A DNA stretch of 64,000 nt. It comes from Christiangramia forsetii KT0803 (GTDB lineage: Bacteria > Bacteroidota > Bacteroidia > Flavobacteriales > Flavobacteriaceae). Shown here in pieces: positions 1 to 11,024 of this stretch. Within the stretch, counting starts at the first letter, position 1. Every line of letters starts with the position of its first letter. The DNA lies in NCBI RefSeq assembly GCF_000060345.1, contig NC_008571.1, positions 3,600,501-3,664,500 of the forward strand, in the 5' to 3' direction. The notes below the pieces were generated by a model. It was not told where the DNA came from. It ran no database searches and saw nothing but the letters and a program-made list of their open reading frames with translations. Position numbers and translations under genes: made by a program.

Positions 1-1873
<1,873 letters not shown>

Positions 1874-1895
1874 TCAGTTTTAGGACATTTAGAAG

Positions 1896-1924
1896 AACCC
1901 TTCAGAATTTAATTTTGAAGGGTT
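1896..1924. terminator. Bidirectional hairpin terminator between GH97 and aminotransferase genes
   Basis: AACCCTTCA (1896-1904) pairs with TGAAGGGTT (1916-1924) and is followed by a T run on the plus strand. On the minus strand the hairpin lies inside the last codons of the convergent aminotransferase gene, so one structure probably serves both genes. Confidence 0.75.
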
Positions 1925-3158
1925 TTTTGTTTAAAAAAATTTCCTTAAAAACTCTAATGAGTTTGTTCACCTCCTGAAGGGTGTTATAATGAACAAGACT
2001 TACCCTAACCACTCCATTCTTTTTCTCCAGATCTAAAACCTTTATGAGTTTCTTAGCGTAAAAATCTCCAAAGCGAATCCCAATTCTATGGTCATCTACT
2101 TTTTCAATAATTTCATTACTTTTTAGGTTTGAATGGACAAAAGAGATCGTAGGAACACGCACTGAAGCATCAGTTTTAGTGCTACCAATAATCTTTATTT
2201 CCGAAACTTCATTTAAATAATTTAGTAGAAGCCTTGCGAGCTTTTCCTCATGAGAGGAAATCATCTCAAAGGTTTTGGTTAGTTTTTCAGAAAAACTAAT
2301 TGGTTTGGCATTAAAATGATGCTTATATAAATCTTCGTAATATTCAATAATTCCCAGCGTGCTATATGTTAGCTCAAAATTGAAGTTTCCGGGTTGTAAT
2401 TTATAGGGAACATCTTTCTTTCCTATAAAATAGTGGTTTAAACTGTCCAGTTTCAGCAGTTTCTGATGCTTTCCATACATCACTGCAAGATGAGGTCCGT
2501 AGGTTTTATACCAGCTAAAAGTATAGAAGTCGGCGTCCAGATCCTGTACATCTACTTTTCTATGCGGTGCGTAAGCAACACCATCAACGCAAATAAGTGC
2601 TCCAGCCTTATGAACTTCTTTCGCAATCTTTTTTATGGGATTTATCGTACCCAGGACATTGGAAGCATGAGTAACCGCAACCAGTTTTGTACGGGAATTC
2701 ATCAGCTTTCTCAGGTCTGAAAGATCAAGTTCCAAAGTTTCAGGATTAACTTTCCATATTCTTACTTCTATGCCTTTTTCCTTAAGATCCATCCAGGGAG
2801 AGACATTGGCTTCGTGATCTGTATCTGTTACGATTACTTCATCCCCCTTTTTCCATTGTTTGCTAATACTCAAACTTAGAATTCGCAAAAGCATAGTGGT
2901 AGAAGAACCTATAATTACCTCTTCATCTCTGGAAGCATTTACCAATTCTGCAATTCTGGAGGTGGCATATTTCAATTTTTCACCCGCTTCCTGGGAAACT
3001 TTATAAGAAGCTCCCAACTGCACGTTGTGATGCAGTAGATAGCCACTAATCCTTTCGGCGACTTTGCTTAAAACCTGGGAGCCACCGGCATTATCCATAA
3101 AAATAAAATCTCTCTCCAGCGCAGGAAATTGTTTTCTTACAAATTCAATATCTATCAT
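1902..3158 (-). CDS. Class V aminotransferase / cysteine desulfurase-like protein
   Basis: This 418-residue, PLP-dependent fold-type I enzyme lies in the NifS/SufS superfamily. Visible features are the N-terminal MDNAGGSQ segment, TDTDHEAN (His115) and the VDG Asp (D192) that contacts the PLP ring. SWYKTYGPH carries the Schiff-base lysine (K218). It resembles the cysteine desulfurase-like branch seen in many bacteria (the VC1184-type group) rather than canonical SufS or IscS; no clear catalytic-loop Cys was identified, so desulfurase activity is uncertain. The start codon overlaps the stop of the upstream S9 peptidase gene by 4 bp (ATGA), so the two genes are translationally coupled. Confidence 0.85.
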   Translation of the reverse strand: MIDIEFVRKQFPALERDFIFMDNAGGSQVLSKVAERISGYLLHHNVQLGASYKVSQEAGEKLKYATSRIAELVNASRDEEVIIGSSTTMLLRILSLSISKQWKKGDEVIVTDTDHEANVSPWMDLKEKGIEVRIWKVNPETLELDLSDLRKLMNSRTKLVAVTHASNVLGTINPIKKIAKEVHKAGALICVDGVAYAPHRKVDVQDLDADFYTFSWYKTYGPHLAVMYGKHQKLLKLDSLNHYFIGKKDVPYKLQPGNFNFELTYSTLGIIEYYEDLYKHHFNAKPISFSEKLTKTFEMISSHEEKLARLLLNYLNEVSEIKIIGSTKTDASVRVPTISFVHSNLKSNEIIEKVDDHRIGIRFGDFYAKKLIKVLDLEKKNGVVRVSLVHYNTLQEVNKLIRVFKEIFLNKKPFKIKF

Positions 3159-5530
3159 TTAGCTAATAAACTTTCATTAAATAATTCCAGAATTCTTCTG
3201 TATTCATCTGTCCAGCTACTTGGCTCCACAAAACCATGATCTTCTACAGGATAAAGAGCCATTTCCCAGTCTTCCTTACCTAATTCTATAAGTCGCTGCG
3301 ACAACCTTACCACATCCTGAAAATGGACATTTACATCTACCATTCCGTGAGCGATCAAAAGATCTCCTTCCAGACCTTCAGCAAAATAAATTGGTGAAGA
3401 TTTGCGATAAGCGATAGGATCTTTAGAAGGTTCATTTAAAATATTGGAAGTATACCCATGGTTATAATGTGCCCAATCTGTAACAGATCTCAAAGCTGCT
3501 CCGGCCTTAAATGTATCGGCTTCAGTGAACATAGCCATAAGGGTAATAAAACCTCCATAACTTCCTCCATAAATACCAACTTTTTCAGGATCAATATTAT
3601 GATTTTCAAGAAGATATTTAACACCATCTACCTGATCGCTGAGGTCTTTACCTCCCATATGGCGATAAATTCCTGTTCTCCAGTCTCGTCCATAACCTGC
3701 GCTGCCTCGGTAATCAATATCTATAACTGTATAACCAAGGTCAGTTAGCAAATTATGGAACATGTATTCTCTAAAATAACTGGACCACCATTTATGGGCA
3801 TTCTGAAGATATCCCGCACCATGTACAAATACAACTGCTGCATCATTTTTAGCAGCTTCTTCGGGTACATATAGCCTGGCGGGAACCATAGCACCATCGC
3901 TGGCTTTAAATTTTATTAACTCCGGTTCTCTCCAGTCGTAGGAAGAAAATTCTTCAGATTGTCCGCTGGTGAGCTGTTGAGGTTCAGATTTTGATCCTGG
4001 CTTTTTTAAATATAGTTCTTCAGGTTTATTCATATAAGAATAAGTGATCGCCATATATTCTTCATTTGGAGAATGCTTTACATCGTTTTTACCCGTCATA
4101 GAAGTAAGCTGTTCCATTTTACCGCCCATTACCGGCATTTTATAAAAATGCCGCTCTCCTGCATGCATTTTTGAAGAGGTGAAATACCAGTGTTTTTTAT
4201 CATTAGAAAGTGAAGGATCAAAGACTTCATAATCTCCTGAAGTAAGATCTTTTTTCTTACCATTTTCAACATTCAGAATATATAAATGAGAATATCCAGT
4301 CTCTTCACTCTGGAAATAAATGTGCTTATTATCTGGCAACCAGCCTAATTCCTCATATCCGTAGTAGGTATATCCAATTCCGGGGCCTGCAAGCCAGGCT
4401 TCATCACGTTGGTGCTCAATAGATTTCAAGGTTCCTTTTTCAAGATCGAGAAGTGCGATCCATCTATCCTTATTATCGGTAGATCTTAGGTTCACCACTG
4501 CTTTTTCTCCATTTTCTGAAAAATGAATGTTCGATGGGATTACCCCTCTTGGCTCTTCTTTCCACTCTTTGTCTGGATAATCTGAAGTATAATCGGGAAG
4601 TTTAGCGATTCCCGGAAGTCCCGAAACATCTACTATAAATACGGTGTCCTTTTCAAAATTATAGAGCGCCAGTTCTGCCGAATAATCCATCTCTCCCACT
4701 TTACTTCTCGTAGAGATGTCTTTTGTATACCCACTCTCATCTACATAATTGGGAACAATAGTATTCTCTCCACTTTCCCGGTCTATAATGCTGAAACCGG
4801 CATATTTACCATTTGGGGAAACCTCAAGATTTCTAAGATCACGATCTTCTAAGTAGAAAATGAAATCTTCCTTTTCCTTAATCGACTCTCTATAGGCTTT
4901 AGAATTGTCTTCCTTTTCTTTTCGCTGCTTTACCACTTCAAGCAATTCAAGATTCTCATTTTTCACCCATTCATCCTTATCAGATGATTCTTTATCAGCA
5001 TTATCCGATTTAAAACCAGATTTTATAGAGGTAAGCTGCTGAATGCTCCCTTTTTCAAGATCATAGATAAAAGCATTGTCTTCAGCTTTAAAAGCTATAC
5101 GCTCATTATCGTTTAGAAATTCGGGGTCATTAATAGAAAAAGGCAGATCAAGAAGTTCCTTTTTCTTCCTGGATTTCATATCATATAAAACAAGATCCCC
5201 CTTTTCAGTAAAGATCTTCAAGGATCTGGAATCATTGAAATTACCACTTTCAGGAATTAATTCCTGTTGTTCTTTTACCGTAACCTTTAGTATCTTTTTC
5301 GGATTATTGATAGAAATTCTGTAGAGGGAATCGGCTGGATTTTTTTCAGGATTGTAATTGAAATAAATATTCTCACCATGTATTCCCCAACGCACCGAAT
5401 TTGGAAAAGTTCCCATCCAGTCTGGATCTTGCATAACTTTTTCTATGCTGAGATCGGAAGTTTGGGCTGAAATAAACAGAGGGGTTAAACTGAAAAAAAA
5501 TAATAGGTAATTGGCAAAATTAGATTTCAT
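3155..5530 (-). CDS. S9 family prolyl oligopeptidase-type serine peptidase
   Basis: The protein has 791 residues and begins with a Sec signal peptide ending near FISAQ, so it is probably periplasmic. The N-terminal two thirds are WD40-like/beta-propeller repeats typical of S9B/S9C peptidases. A charged, low-complexity Lys/Glu segment sits near residues 170-220. The C-terminal alpha/beta-hydrolase domain has the nucleophile in GGSYGG (about S657), the Asp in GMVDVNVHF and the His in EDHGF. Such enzymes cut dipeptides or short oligopeptides. It is the first gene of a two-gene operon with the class V aminotransferase gene, which overlaps it by 4 bp. Confidence 0.92.
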   Translation of the reverse strand: MKSNFANYLLFFFSLTPLFISAQTSDLSIEKVMQDPDWMGTFPNSVRWGIHGENIYFNYNPEKNPADSLYRISINNPKKILKVTVKEQQELIPESGNFNDSRSLKIFTEKGDLVLYDMKSRKKKELLDLPFSINDPEFLNDNERIAFKAEDNAFIYDLEKGSIQQLTSIKSGFKSDNADKESSDKDEWVKNENLELLEVVKQRKEKEDNSKAYRESIKEKEDFIFYLEDRDLRNLEVSPNGKYAGFSIIDRESGENTIVPNYVDESGYTKDISTRSKVGEMDYSAELALYNFEKDTVFIVDVSGLPGIAKLPDYTSDYPDKEWKEEPRGVIPSNIHFSENGEKAVVNLRSTDNKDRWIALLDLEKGTLKSIEHQRDEAWLAGPGIGYTYYGYEELGWLPDNKHIYFQSEETGYSHLYILNVENGKKKDLTSGDYEVFDPSLSNDKKHWYFTSSKMHAGERHFYKMPVMGGKMEQLTSMTGKNDVKHSPNEEYMAITYSYMNKPEELYLKKPGSKSEPQQLTSGQSEEFSSYDWREPELIKFKASDGAMVPARLYVPEEAAKNDAAVVFVHGAGYLQNAHKWWSSYFREYMFHNLLTDLGYTVIDIDYRGSAGYGRDWRTGIYRHMGGKDLSDQVDGVKYLLENHNIDPEKVGIYGGSYGGFITLMAMFTEADTFKAGAALRSVTDWAHYNHGYTSNILNEPSKDPIAYRKSSPIYFAEGLEGDLLIAHGMVDVNVHFQDVVRLSQRLIELGKEDWEMALYPVEDHGFVEPSSWTDEYRRILELFNESLLAK

Positions 5531-5711
5531 AAAGGACTTAAATTGAAATTAATCAGTGATAAAAATCCGATTTTTACCGGACGTTGACAAGTTAGGCAAA
5601 TTTTGGATTTTTAAAACTTACTTAAATTAATATGTAGGAATTTATTACCTACTGAAATTCAGTAACTTAAGTAATAATTTGTAATTTTGAGCTAAACCAA
5701 AAATTAGCGTT

Positions 5712-6542
5712 ATGATGAAAAAATCAAGTTTTCACGTTACGCTCCAAATCGCACTCTTTTCTTTTATTATTATTAGCTTCACTTCCTGTGAACAGGAAAA
5801 CATTCCAACTCAAGACCTTGAGATCAACACTTCAAACCTAAAAGCTGAACGAAGTAAGCCGGTAGAAAAAGTCAATGATTTTTATGGATCAGCACAACCT
5901 ATAGGAAATGGTGTTGCCAGAAGCTATGTATCAATTAACCATGAGGGAGAACCGGTTTCTATAGGCGTTCTGTTTTCAGAAAAAGCCCTGGAAAATCTGG
6001 GGAATGAAGCGTTAAACCTCACTCTGGAACTCCATTCTAAAGCTCGGGGACTTATCGTTAATCATATCGATTTTGGGTATAATCCAATGGGACATCCCGG
6101 ACCGGTTTTTATGCAGGAACATTTTGACATTCATTTTTACTGGATTAGTGTAGAAGAAAAATTGAGTATTCCTTTTATGGTGGATGATGGTGAAGCACTG
6201 GATCTTCCTCATTCTTCCACCTGGCCATCTAATTATGAGTATGAGCCGGCAACGATCCCGGAAATGGGCAGGCATTGGATCTCGGAAGAGCAAATTCATT
6301 CTGATACTTTTGACGAAACCTTTATTTATGGTTCTTATAATTCTCAATTTACGTTCTATGAACCTATGATTACCACCGAATATCTTCAAGCAAAGGATTT
6401 TGAAGATTCTTATGTGATAACTCCTTTAGGTGCCTATGAAAAACCGGGATATTATTCTAATTCTTATAAAATTATGTATGATGAGGTCAAAAAACAATAT
6501 AGAGTTGAATTGACCGATATGTTCTGGGAAGACGGACTATAA
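5712..6542 (+). CDS. Lipoprotein, probably DUF5602/TTHB210-like
   Basis: This 276-residue lipoprotein has a hydrophobic N-terminus ending in the lipobox FTSC (Cys26). The conserved core reads FGYNPMGHPGP, then EHFDIHFYWIS. This His-rich HFDxHFY pattern is characteristic of the DUF5602/TTHB210-like group, whose function is unknown; the assignment is from memory of the motif. The clustered histidines suggest metal binding (inference). The gene stands alone, divergent from the S9 peptidase gene, and is followed by a strong terminator. Confidence 0.7.
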   Translation: MMKKSSFHVTLQIALFSFIIISFTSCEQENIPTQDLEINTSNLKAERSKPVEKVNDFYGSAQPIGNGVARSYVSINHEGEPVSIGVLFSEKALENLGNEALNLTLELHSKARGLIVNHIDFGYNPMGHPGPVFMQEHFDIHFYWISVEEKLSIPFMVDDGEALDLPHSSTWPSNYEYEPATIPEMGRHWISEEQIHSDTFDETFIYGSYNSQFTFYEPMITTEYLQAKDFEDSYVITPLGAYEKPGYYSNSYKIMYDEVKKQYRVELTDMFWEDGL

Positions 6543-6566
6543 TCCTTTCTCAGGAATCAAAAAAAC

Positions 6567-6595
6567 AAGCCACTTCTTATCAAAGTGGCTTTTTT
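6567..6595 (+). terminator. Intrinsic terminator after the DUF5602-like gene
   Basis: AAGCCACTT (6567-6575) pairs with AAGTGGCTT (6583-6591) around a short loop and is followed by TTTT. It lies 25 bp after the stop codon. Confidence 0.88.
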
Positions 6596-6685
6596 AATGA
6601 TTAGAAGTTATTCTGAAAAAATATATCTTAGGCTTTTAATTAAAATTAAAATCGCGTATCCGTAAATTGCCCTAAATTGATAAAA

Positions 6686-6771
6686 GATGTCATTCTGAAG
6701 TTTTTCAGAATATCAGAAAACAAATAATCCGGGCAATAACCTGGGATCCCGAAATAAATTCAGGGTGACGA
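6686..6771. repeat. Dispersed intergenic repeat, copy A
   Basis: The stretch starts GATGTCATTCTGAA and ends in GATCCCGAAATAAATTCAGG then GTGACG. The end resembles GATCCTAAAACAAGTTCAGG plus ATGACG at 63451-63475, and its reverse complement matches a piece at 59468-59488. It fits the short non-coding repeats common between genes in Flavobacteriaceae. No open reading frame is present. Confidence 0.55.
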
Positions 6772-6813
6772 AATAACTATAAAACAAAAAACGGATATAA
6801 AAAAATTGAACCT

Positions 6814-8367
6814 ATGATCAAAAAATTTACCTTTTTAAGCTTACTTTTTCTTACAGTTTCACTGGTTTCTGCGCAATCTCAGCAGGAAATGGTGGAGAAG
6901 ATCGTCAAGGAAGCTGAGAACAATTCTCAATTAGAAAAACTGGCTCATGAGCTTCTTGATGTTGTTGGCCCCAGATTAGTTGGAACACCTCAAATGAAAA
7001 ATGCTCATGATTGGGCGGTAAATAAGTACTCAAACTGGGATATTTCAGCTCGCAATGAAGAGTATGGGAAATGGAAAGGCTGGGAACGAGGAATTACGCA
7101 TATAGATATGGTTTCTCCCAGAATTCAAAGTCTGGAAGGAAGACAACTTGCCTGGAGCCCTTCTACCGGAAAAAAACCGATAACTGCTGAGGTAGTGATT
7201 ATCCCTGAAGCAAAAGATTCAATTGATTTTCTTGAAAAAATTAAATCGGTAAAAGGTAAATTCGTAATGATCTCCATGCCGCAGCCAACGGGTAGACCAG
7301 ATGATAACTGGGAAGAATGGGCTACCAAAGAATCATTTGAGAAAATGAAGGCAGAGCGTGACTCTCTTAGTGATCTATGGGATGAGCGAATTGGTAAAAC
7401 CGGACTTTCTCGAAGAGAATTGCCAAAGGCGCTGGAGGAGGCAGGTGCGGAAGGTATTATAAGTTCTTACTGGTCCAGAGGATTTGGAGTAAATAAAGTA
7501 TTTTCAGCATCTACAGAAGAGATCCCAACCCTTGATCTTTCTCTTGAAGATTATGGTTTACTATACCGTTTAGCTGAATATGGCGATAAGCCGGAAATAA
7601 GAGTGGTAGCAGAATCTAAAGAATTGGGCGAGGTACCAACTTTTAATACAATTGCTGAAATTAAAGGAAGTGAAAAGCCTGAAGAATATATAATCCTGTC
7701 TGCGCATTTTGATAGTTGGGATGGTGCGACCGGAGCAACTGATAATGGTACAGGAACTATTGTAATGATGGAAGCTATGAGAATTCTGAAAAAGCTTTAT
7801 CCAAATCCAAAAAGAACAATTCTTGTAGGCCATTGGGGAAGTGAGGAGCAGGGTTTAAATGGTTCACGAGCTTTTGTAAAAGATAATCCTGAAATTGTTG
7901 AAAATATGCAGGTGCTTTTCAACCAGGATAATGGTACCGGTAGAGTAGTGAATATCTCCGGAAACGGATTCTTGAATGCCTATGATTACCTGGGTAGCTG
8001 GTTGTATGAAGTTCCAGAAAATGTTACCGAGCATATTGAAACTAATTTTCCTGGAACCCCGGGAAGAGGAGGTTCAGATTATGCATCTTTTGTAGCTGCA
8101 GGAGCTCCGGCATTTAATCTGAGTTCATTAAGCTGGGATTACTGGAATTATACCTGGCATACCAACAGGGATACCTACGATAAGATCGTTTTTGATGATG
8201 TAAGAAATAATGTAATTCTTACTGCGGTATTGGCTTATATGGCAAGTGAAGATTCTGAAAAGACTTCCAGGGAAAAGATCAAATTACCAATGAGTAGAAG
8301 GAGCGGAGAGCAAATGACCTGGCCAGAACCAAGGGATGCTGAGAGAAAGGGAATGATAGAAAATTAA
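6814..8367 (+). CDS. M28 family zinc aminopeptidase/carboxypeptidase, secreted
   Basis: The protein has 517 residues and a clear signal peptide ending VSLVSAQ. It has the M28 fold with a protease-associated insert in the middle (around residues 130-270). The co-catalytic zinc ligands can be placed: H298 in SAHFDSW, D310 in GATDNG, the E344/E345 pair in GSEEQG (general base and ligand), D372 in NQDNG and H449 in WHTNRDT. This set matches carboxypeptidase Q-like M28 enzymes. Its role is probably periplasmic peptide degradation, alongside the S9 peptidase nearby. It is transcribed alone and converges on the DUF3095 gene. Confidence 0.92.
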   Translation: MIKKFTFLSLLFLTVSLVSAQSQQEMVEKIVKEAENNSQLEKLAHELLDVVGPRLVGTPQMKNAHDWAVNKYSNWDISARNEEYGKWKGWERGITHIDMVSPRIQSLEGRQLAWSPSTGKKPITAEVVIIPEAKDSIDFLEKIKSVKGKFVMISMPQPTGRPDDNWEEWATKESFEKMKAERDSLSDLWDERIGKTGLSRRELPKALEEAGAEGIISSYWSRGFGVNKVFSASTEEIPTLDLSLEDYGLLYRLAEYGDKPEIRVVAESKELGEVPTFNTIAEIKGSEKPEEYIILSAHFDSWDGATGATDNGTGTIVMMEAMRILKKLYPNPKRTILVGHWGSEEQGLNGSRAFVKDNPEIVENMQVLFNQDNGTGRVVNISGNGFLNAYDYLGSWLYEVPENVTEHIETNFPGTPGRGGSDYASFVAAGAPAFNLSSLSWDYWNYTWHTNRDTYDKIVFDDVRNNVILTAVLAYMASEDSEKTSREKIKLPMSRRSGEQMTWPEPRDAERKGMIEN

Positions 8368-8374
8368 ATATAAC

Positions 8375-8420
8375 AAGGCAGTTAATCCTGAAATTTCAAT
8401 TTTAGTTGATTAGCTGCCTT
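8375..8420. terminator. Possible hairpin between convergent M28 and DUF3095 genes
   Basis: AAGGCAGTTAATC (8375-8387) pairs with GATTAGCTGCCTT (8408-8420) with one G-T wobble and a 20-base loop. It overlaps the end of the DUF3095 gene. The T run is short on either strand, so termination strength is uncertain. Confidence 0.5.
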
Positions 8421-9533
8421 TGTATATCCACCATTACCGCCATCTATAAAATGAATATGCTGGTCTGTGCTCATATCTTTTACGTAGCAGGACATAATAC
8501 TTTCTTCACTTACGTGATACCCATATTTTATTAAGTTCAGGTTTTCAAGTTTATCAAGGTAGGCGATGATTCTTTTACGTTGATCACTGGTTCCCGTAAT
8601 CACTGTATTTATGCGGCCATCCAGCGTAAGATTATCTGAAAGTTCTACTAGTTTTTGAAGATAATTTTTACCTGAAGTTGTATTTCGAAGATAGAATTCC
8701 CCGAAATTAGCAACCATAATACTTTTTACAAATTGGGTAAAGCTCCACTTACCAAGTTTGATCTTCATCTCATCTTTAATTCTTTGTAAGCCTGCTTTTA
8801 TTTTTAGCCTTCTAACAGATACTGGCTTTCTTCGTCGAATAGAGCCGAAAATTTTATCTATAGACCCCATTATTTCTGAATAGACTTTTGAAAAATCTGT
8901 TTCTCCACAACCAGCGATGATTAGGCTAATTACTTCCTGATCTTTTTTAGGTGGTTTAATTCGATCCCATTTGCATTCCATTCCGGTTAGGTTCAGTCGG
9001 GTATCGTCTGGAGTTATTTCTTTCGGAGAATTTTCTGTTTTAATTTTATTTTCAGCAAAATGAAGTCCGTTTCCCAGAATTACAGGGATATTGAGGGTTT
9101 TATTTACATTAACCCTGGCAATCTTCAGTTCAATATTTTCATTGTAAATATCTGCTACGTTTGCAGAACCTATGGCGAGACTAAAACCAAAGTTTTTCTT
9201 CGTATTTCTATTATGTTTTTCAAGTACTGAAAGTGATTGTTCCCTGATTTTTTCAGGAATAAGAAAACTGGCACCGTCCCCTCCAAAAAAGAAGGGAACA
9301 GCAATGCCGTGAGCTTCAGCCAGATTCAATATGGCAATTACGCAACCGGTCGCCACAAGATTAACGTGATTATGATTCCCATTTTGAACTGCCGCCGTAG
9401 AATTACGAATATCGGCAACCAAAATATGCCAATCTGCCGGTAGATTTGAGAATTTGGTCTTATCTCCTATAAGCTTGCTTATAGATGAATCGTTCACAGG
9501 AAGATCTGAATAGAAACTAGTAGTGCTTTTCAT
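8382..9533 (-). CDS. DUF3095 family protein, class III cyclase-like
   Basis: The protein has 383 residues, no signal peptide, and is cytoplasmic. The N-terminal half has VADIRNST (D41) and FFFGGDGASF (D86). These look like the two metal-binding aspartate loops of class III nucleotidyl cyclases and GGDEF-type folds. The C-terminal part (about 230-383) is helical and ends with a winged-helix-like segment. Family members are annotated DUF3095, sometimes as putative adenylate cyclases; activity has not been shown as far as I know. The gene is monocistronic. Whether this one makes a cyclic nucleotide cannot be told from sequence. Confidence 0.8.
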   Translation of the reverse strand: MKSTTSFYSDLPVNDSSISKLIGDKTKFSNLPADWHILVADIRNSTAAVQNGNHNHVNLVATGCVIAILNLAEAHGIAVPFFFGGDGASFLIPEKIREQSLSVLEKHNRNTKKNFGFSLAIGSANVADIYNENIELKIARVNVNKTLNIPVILGNGLHFAENKIKTENSPKEITPDDTRLNLTGMECKWDRIKPPKKDQEVISLIIAGCGETDFSKVYSEIMGSIDKIFGSIRRRKPVSVRRLKIKAGLQRIKDEMKIKLGKWSFTQFVKSIMVANFGEFYLRNTTSGKNYLQKLVELSDNLTLDGRINTVITGTSDQRKRIIAYLDKLENLNLIKYGYHVSEESIMSCYVKDMSTDQHIHFIDGGNGGYTKAANQLKLKFQD

Positions 9534-9591
9534 AAACTTTAGGTCGTGAAAACAGCGTAAGAATTTCTATGATACAGAACAAATACAATCA

Positions 9592-9957
9592 TTAATTCAA
9601 TTCGCCGCCAACAGGAACTGAGCAGTCATGTCCCGGTTCACCATGAGGTGGATTTATCGTAGGAGCGGCACTCTGTAATCTTACCGGAGAGTTGGTCATC
9701 TCTTGAGGAGTAGCAGAAGCATTGGCCTTGTCTAATGGAGCTCCAACCGGAAGATCACATCTATGGCCTTCAACCCCATGTGCAGGATTGTATTTGGTAT
9801 CTCCACTTTTCGCCATATTATCTTTCATTTCTTCTGAAGAAGGGTTCTCTGCAGTTACTTCTTCTTTCTCAGTTGCTTTTTCTTCGTCCTTGCATGAGAA
9901 TGTGAGTACAGAAAGGAAGCAAATCAATATCAGGGAGGTAATCTTTAAACTTTTCAT
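9592..9957 (-). CDS. Small lipoprotein with duplicated HGxxGHxC motif
   Basis: The protein has 121 residues. A signal peptide ends in the lipobox LTFSC (Cys22), followed by an acidic linker rich in Glu and Lys. Two near-identical motifs follow: NPAHGVEGHRCDLPVGAPL near residue 60 and NPPHGEPGHDCSVPVGGEL at the C-terminus. Each carries two His and one Cys, a plausible metal site (inference). Similar motif-bearing proteins occur widely in Bacteroidota without assigned function. The gene lies 33 bp downstream of the DUF1028 gene on the same strand and may be co-transcribed with it. Confidence 0.8.
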   Translation of the reverse strand: MKSLKITSLILICFLSVLTFSCKDEEKATEKEEVTAENPSSEEMKDNMAKSGDTKYNPAHGVEGHRCDLPVGAPLDKANASATPQEMTNSPVRLQSAAPTINPPHGEPGHDCSVPVGGELN

Positions 9958-9990
9958 AACTAGTGATTTAATATTATAAAGGTATTTAAA

Positions 9991-10977
9991 TTATTCGGTA
10001 ATTTCTTTTAGCTCGGCTTCAGAAATAGTTAGAATTCCTGAAGCAGGGAGTCTTGTGATCATTTCTTTCCAGTTTTTATCGGCTTTAAATACTTCTTGAA
10101 ATATCGGTTTTGCTTCATTTATTCTGCCGCTATTGGCAAGAGCAACCGCTTTCCAGAATTTCATCTCCAGGTTTTCCGGGAACATTTTTTCTGCGGTTCC
10201 ATATTCTTCCAGGGCTTTTTCCATATTACCAGCTTCTACAGCAAGATCTCCTTTATTCATATGGTCATACGCACGGTTTACTTTCAATAGTCTGGATAAT
10301 TCCTGAATTGGATTTTCGTGATCATCCACTCTTAGATCGATCTTTTTTTCTTCCCAGGCATTTTCAGTACGTTCTGGACCTACCACCACTAAAGCAGCAG
10401 ATTGTTTTCCTCGAATATCACCACCGGCTTCCTGAGCGGCCTTAAGTGCTTCTACAACTCTTTCCGCAAGCGGATAGTCTGCATATCTTACAAAAGCTTC
10501 GGCCATAGCGGGAACCACTTTGTCATTCAGCATCATATTCGCCTGTACTGAAAAGTTTCTTCCCTGAAGATCTTCCGCAGCTTCTACACATTTCTCTCCT
10601 GTAAAAGCGGAAACATTTCCATTTGCGTCAAGAAAGGCAACCTGCCTGAAGTCTCTTCCGTTATCTTTTTCTACTAATTCAGTCAAAGCTTGTTCTGCCG
10701 GAACACCGTTAGCCATAAGTTCCAGACCTTCGGGACCATAAGCAGGATTTACAAAAGACTGGGTGGCGACCACGCCAACTCCTGCCTTTCCCCACGAGAC
10801 TATAGAGCCCACCGAAAACCAGTGACTTTGAACTCCTACAGCCATTTCGCCGGTAATTGTATCTCTGGCGACTATTGAAAAGGTGTGTGCAAAGGCATCT
10901 TTAGTAACACCTTCAATGTTTTGAGATATTAAAGGAAGACTGCCAAACAGGCAAAACAGAAGTATGATCTTTTTCAT
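9991..10977 (-). CDS. DUF1028 (Ntn-hydrolase-like) protein with TPR tail, secreted
   Basis: The protein has 328 residues and an N-terminal signal peptide ending near PLISQ. Residues of about 25-225 form the DUF1028 domain, with the hallmark opening HTFSIVARD and the GVGVVATQSF segment typical of this Ntn-hydrolase-like family. Residues of about 235-310 contain tetratricopeptide-like helices (AVEAGNMEKALEEYG). DUF1028 proteins are predicted hydrolases of unknown substrate. It probably acts in the periplasm. The small HGxxGHxC lipoprotein gene follows on the same strand. Confidence 0.87.
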   Translation of the reverse strand: MKKIILLFCLFGSLPLISQNIEGVTKDAFAHTFSIVARDTITGEMAVGVQSHWFSVGSIVSWGKAGVGVVATQSFVNPAYGPEGLELMANGVPAEQALTELVEKDNGRDFRQVAFLDANGNVSAFTGEKCVEAAEDLQGRNFSVQANMMLNDKVVPAMAEAFVRYADYPLAERVVEALKAAQEAGGDIRGKQSAALVVVGPERTENAWEEKKIDLRVDDHENPIQELSRLLKVNRAYDHMNKGDLAVEAGNMEKALEEYGTAEKMFPENLEMKFWKAVALANSGRINEAKPIFQEVFKADKNWKEMITRLPASGILTISEAELKEITE

Positions 10978-11024
10978 AAGATGATTATATATTAATTTCT
11001 AAAGGTACTAAAAGCCAAAAGATA

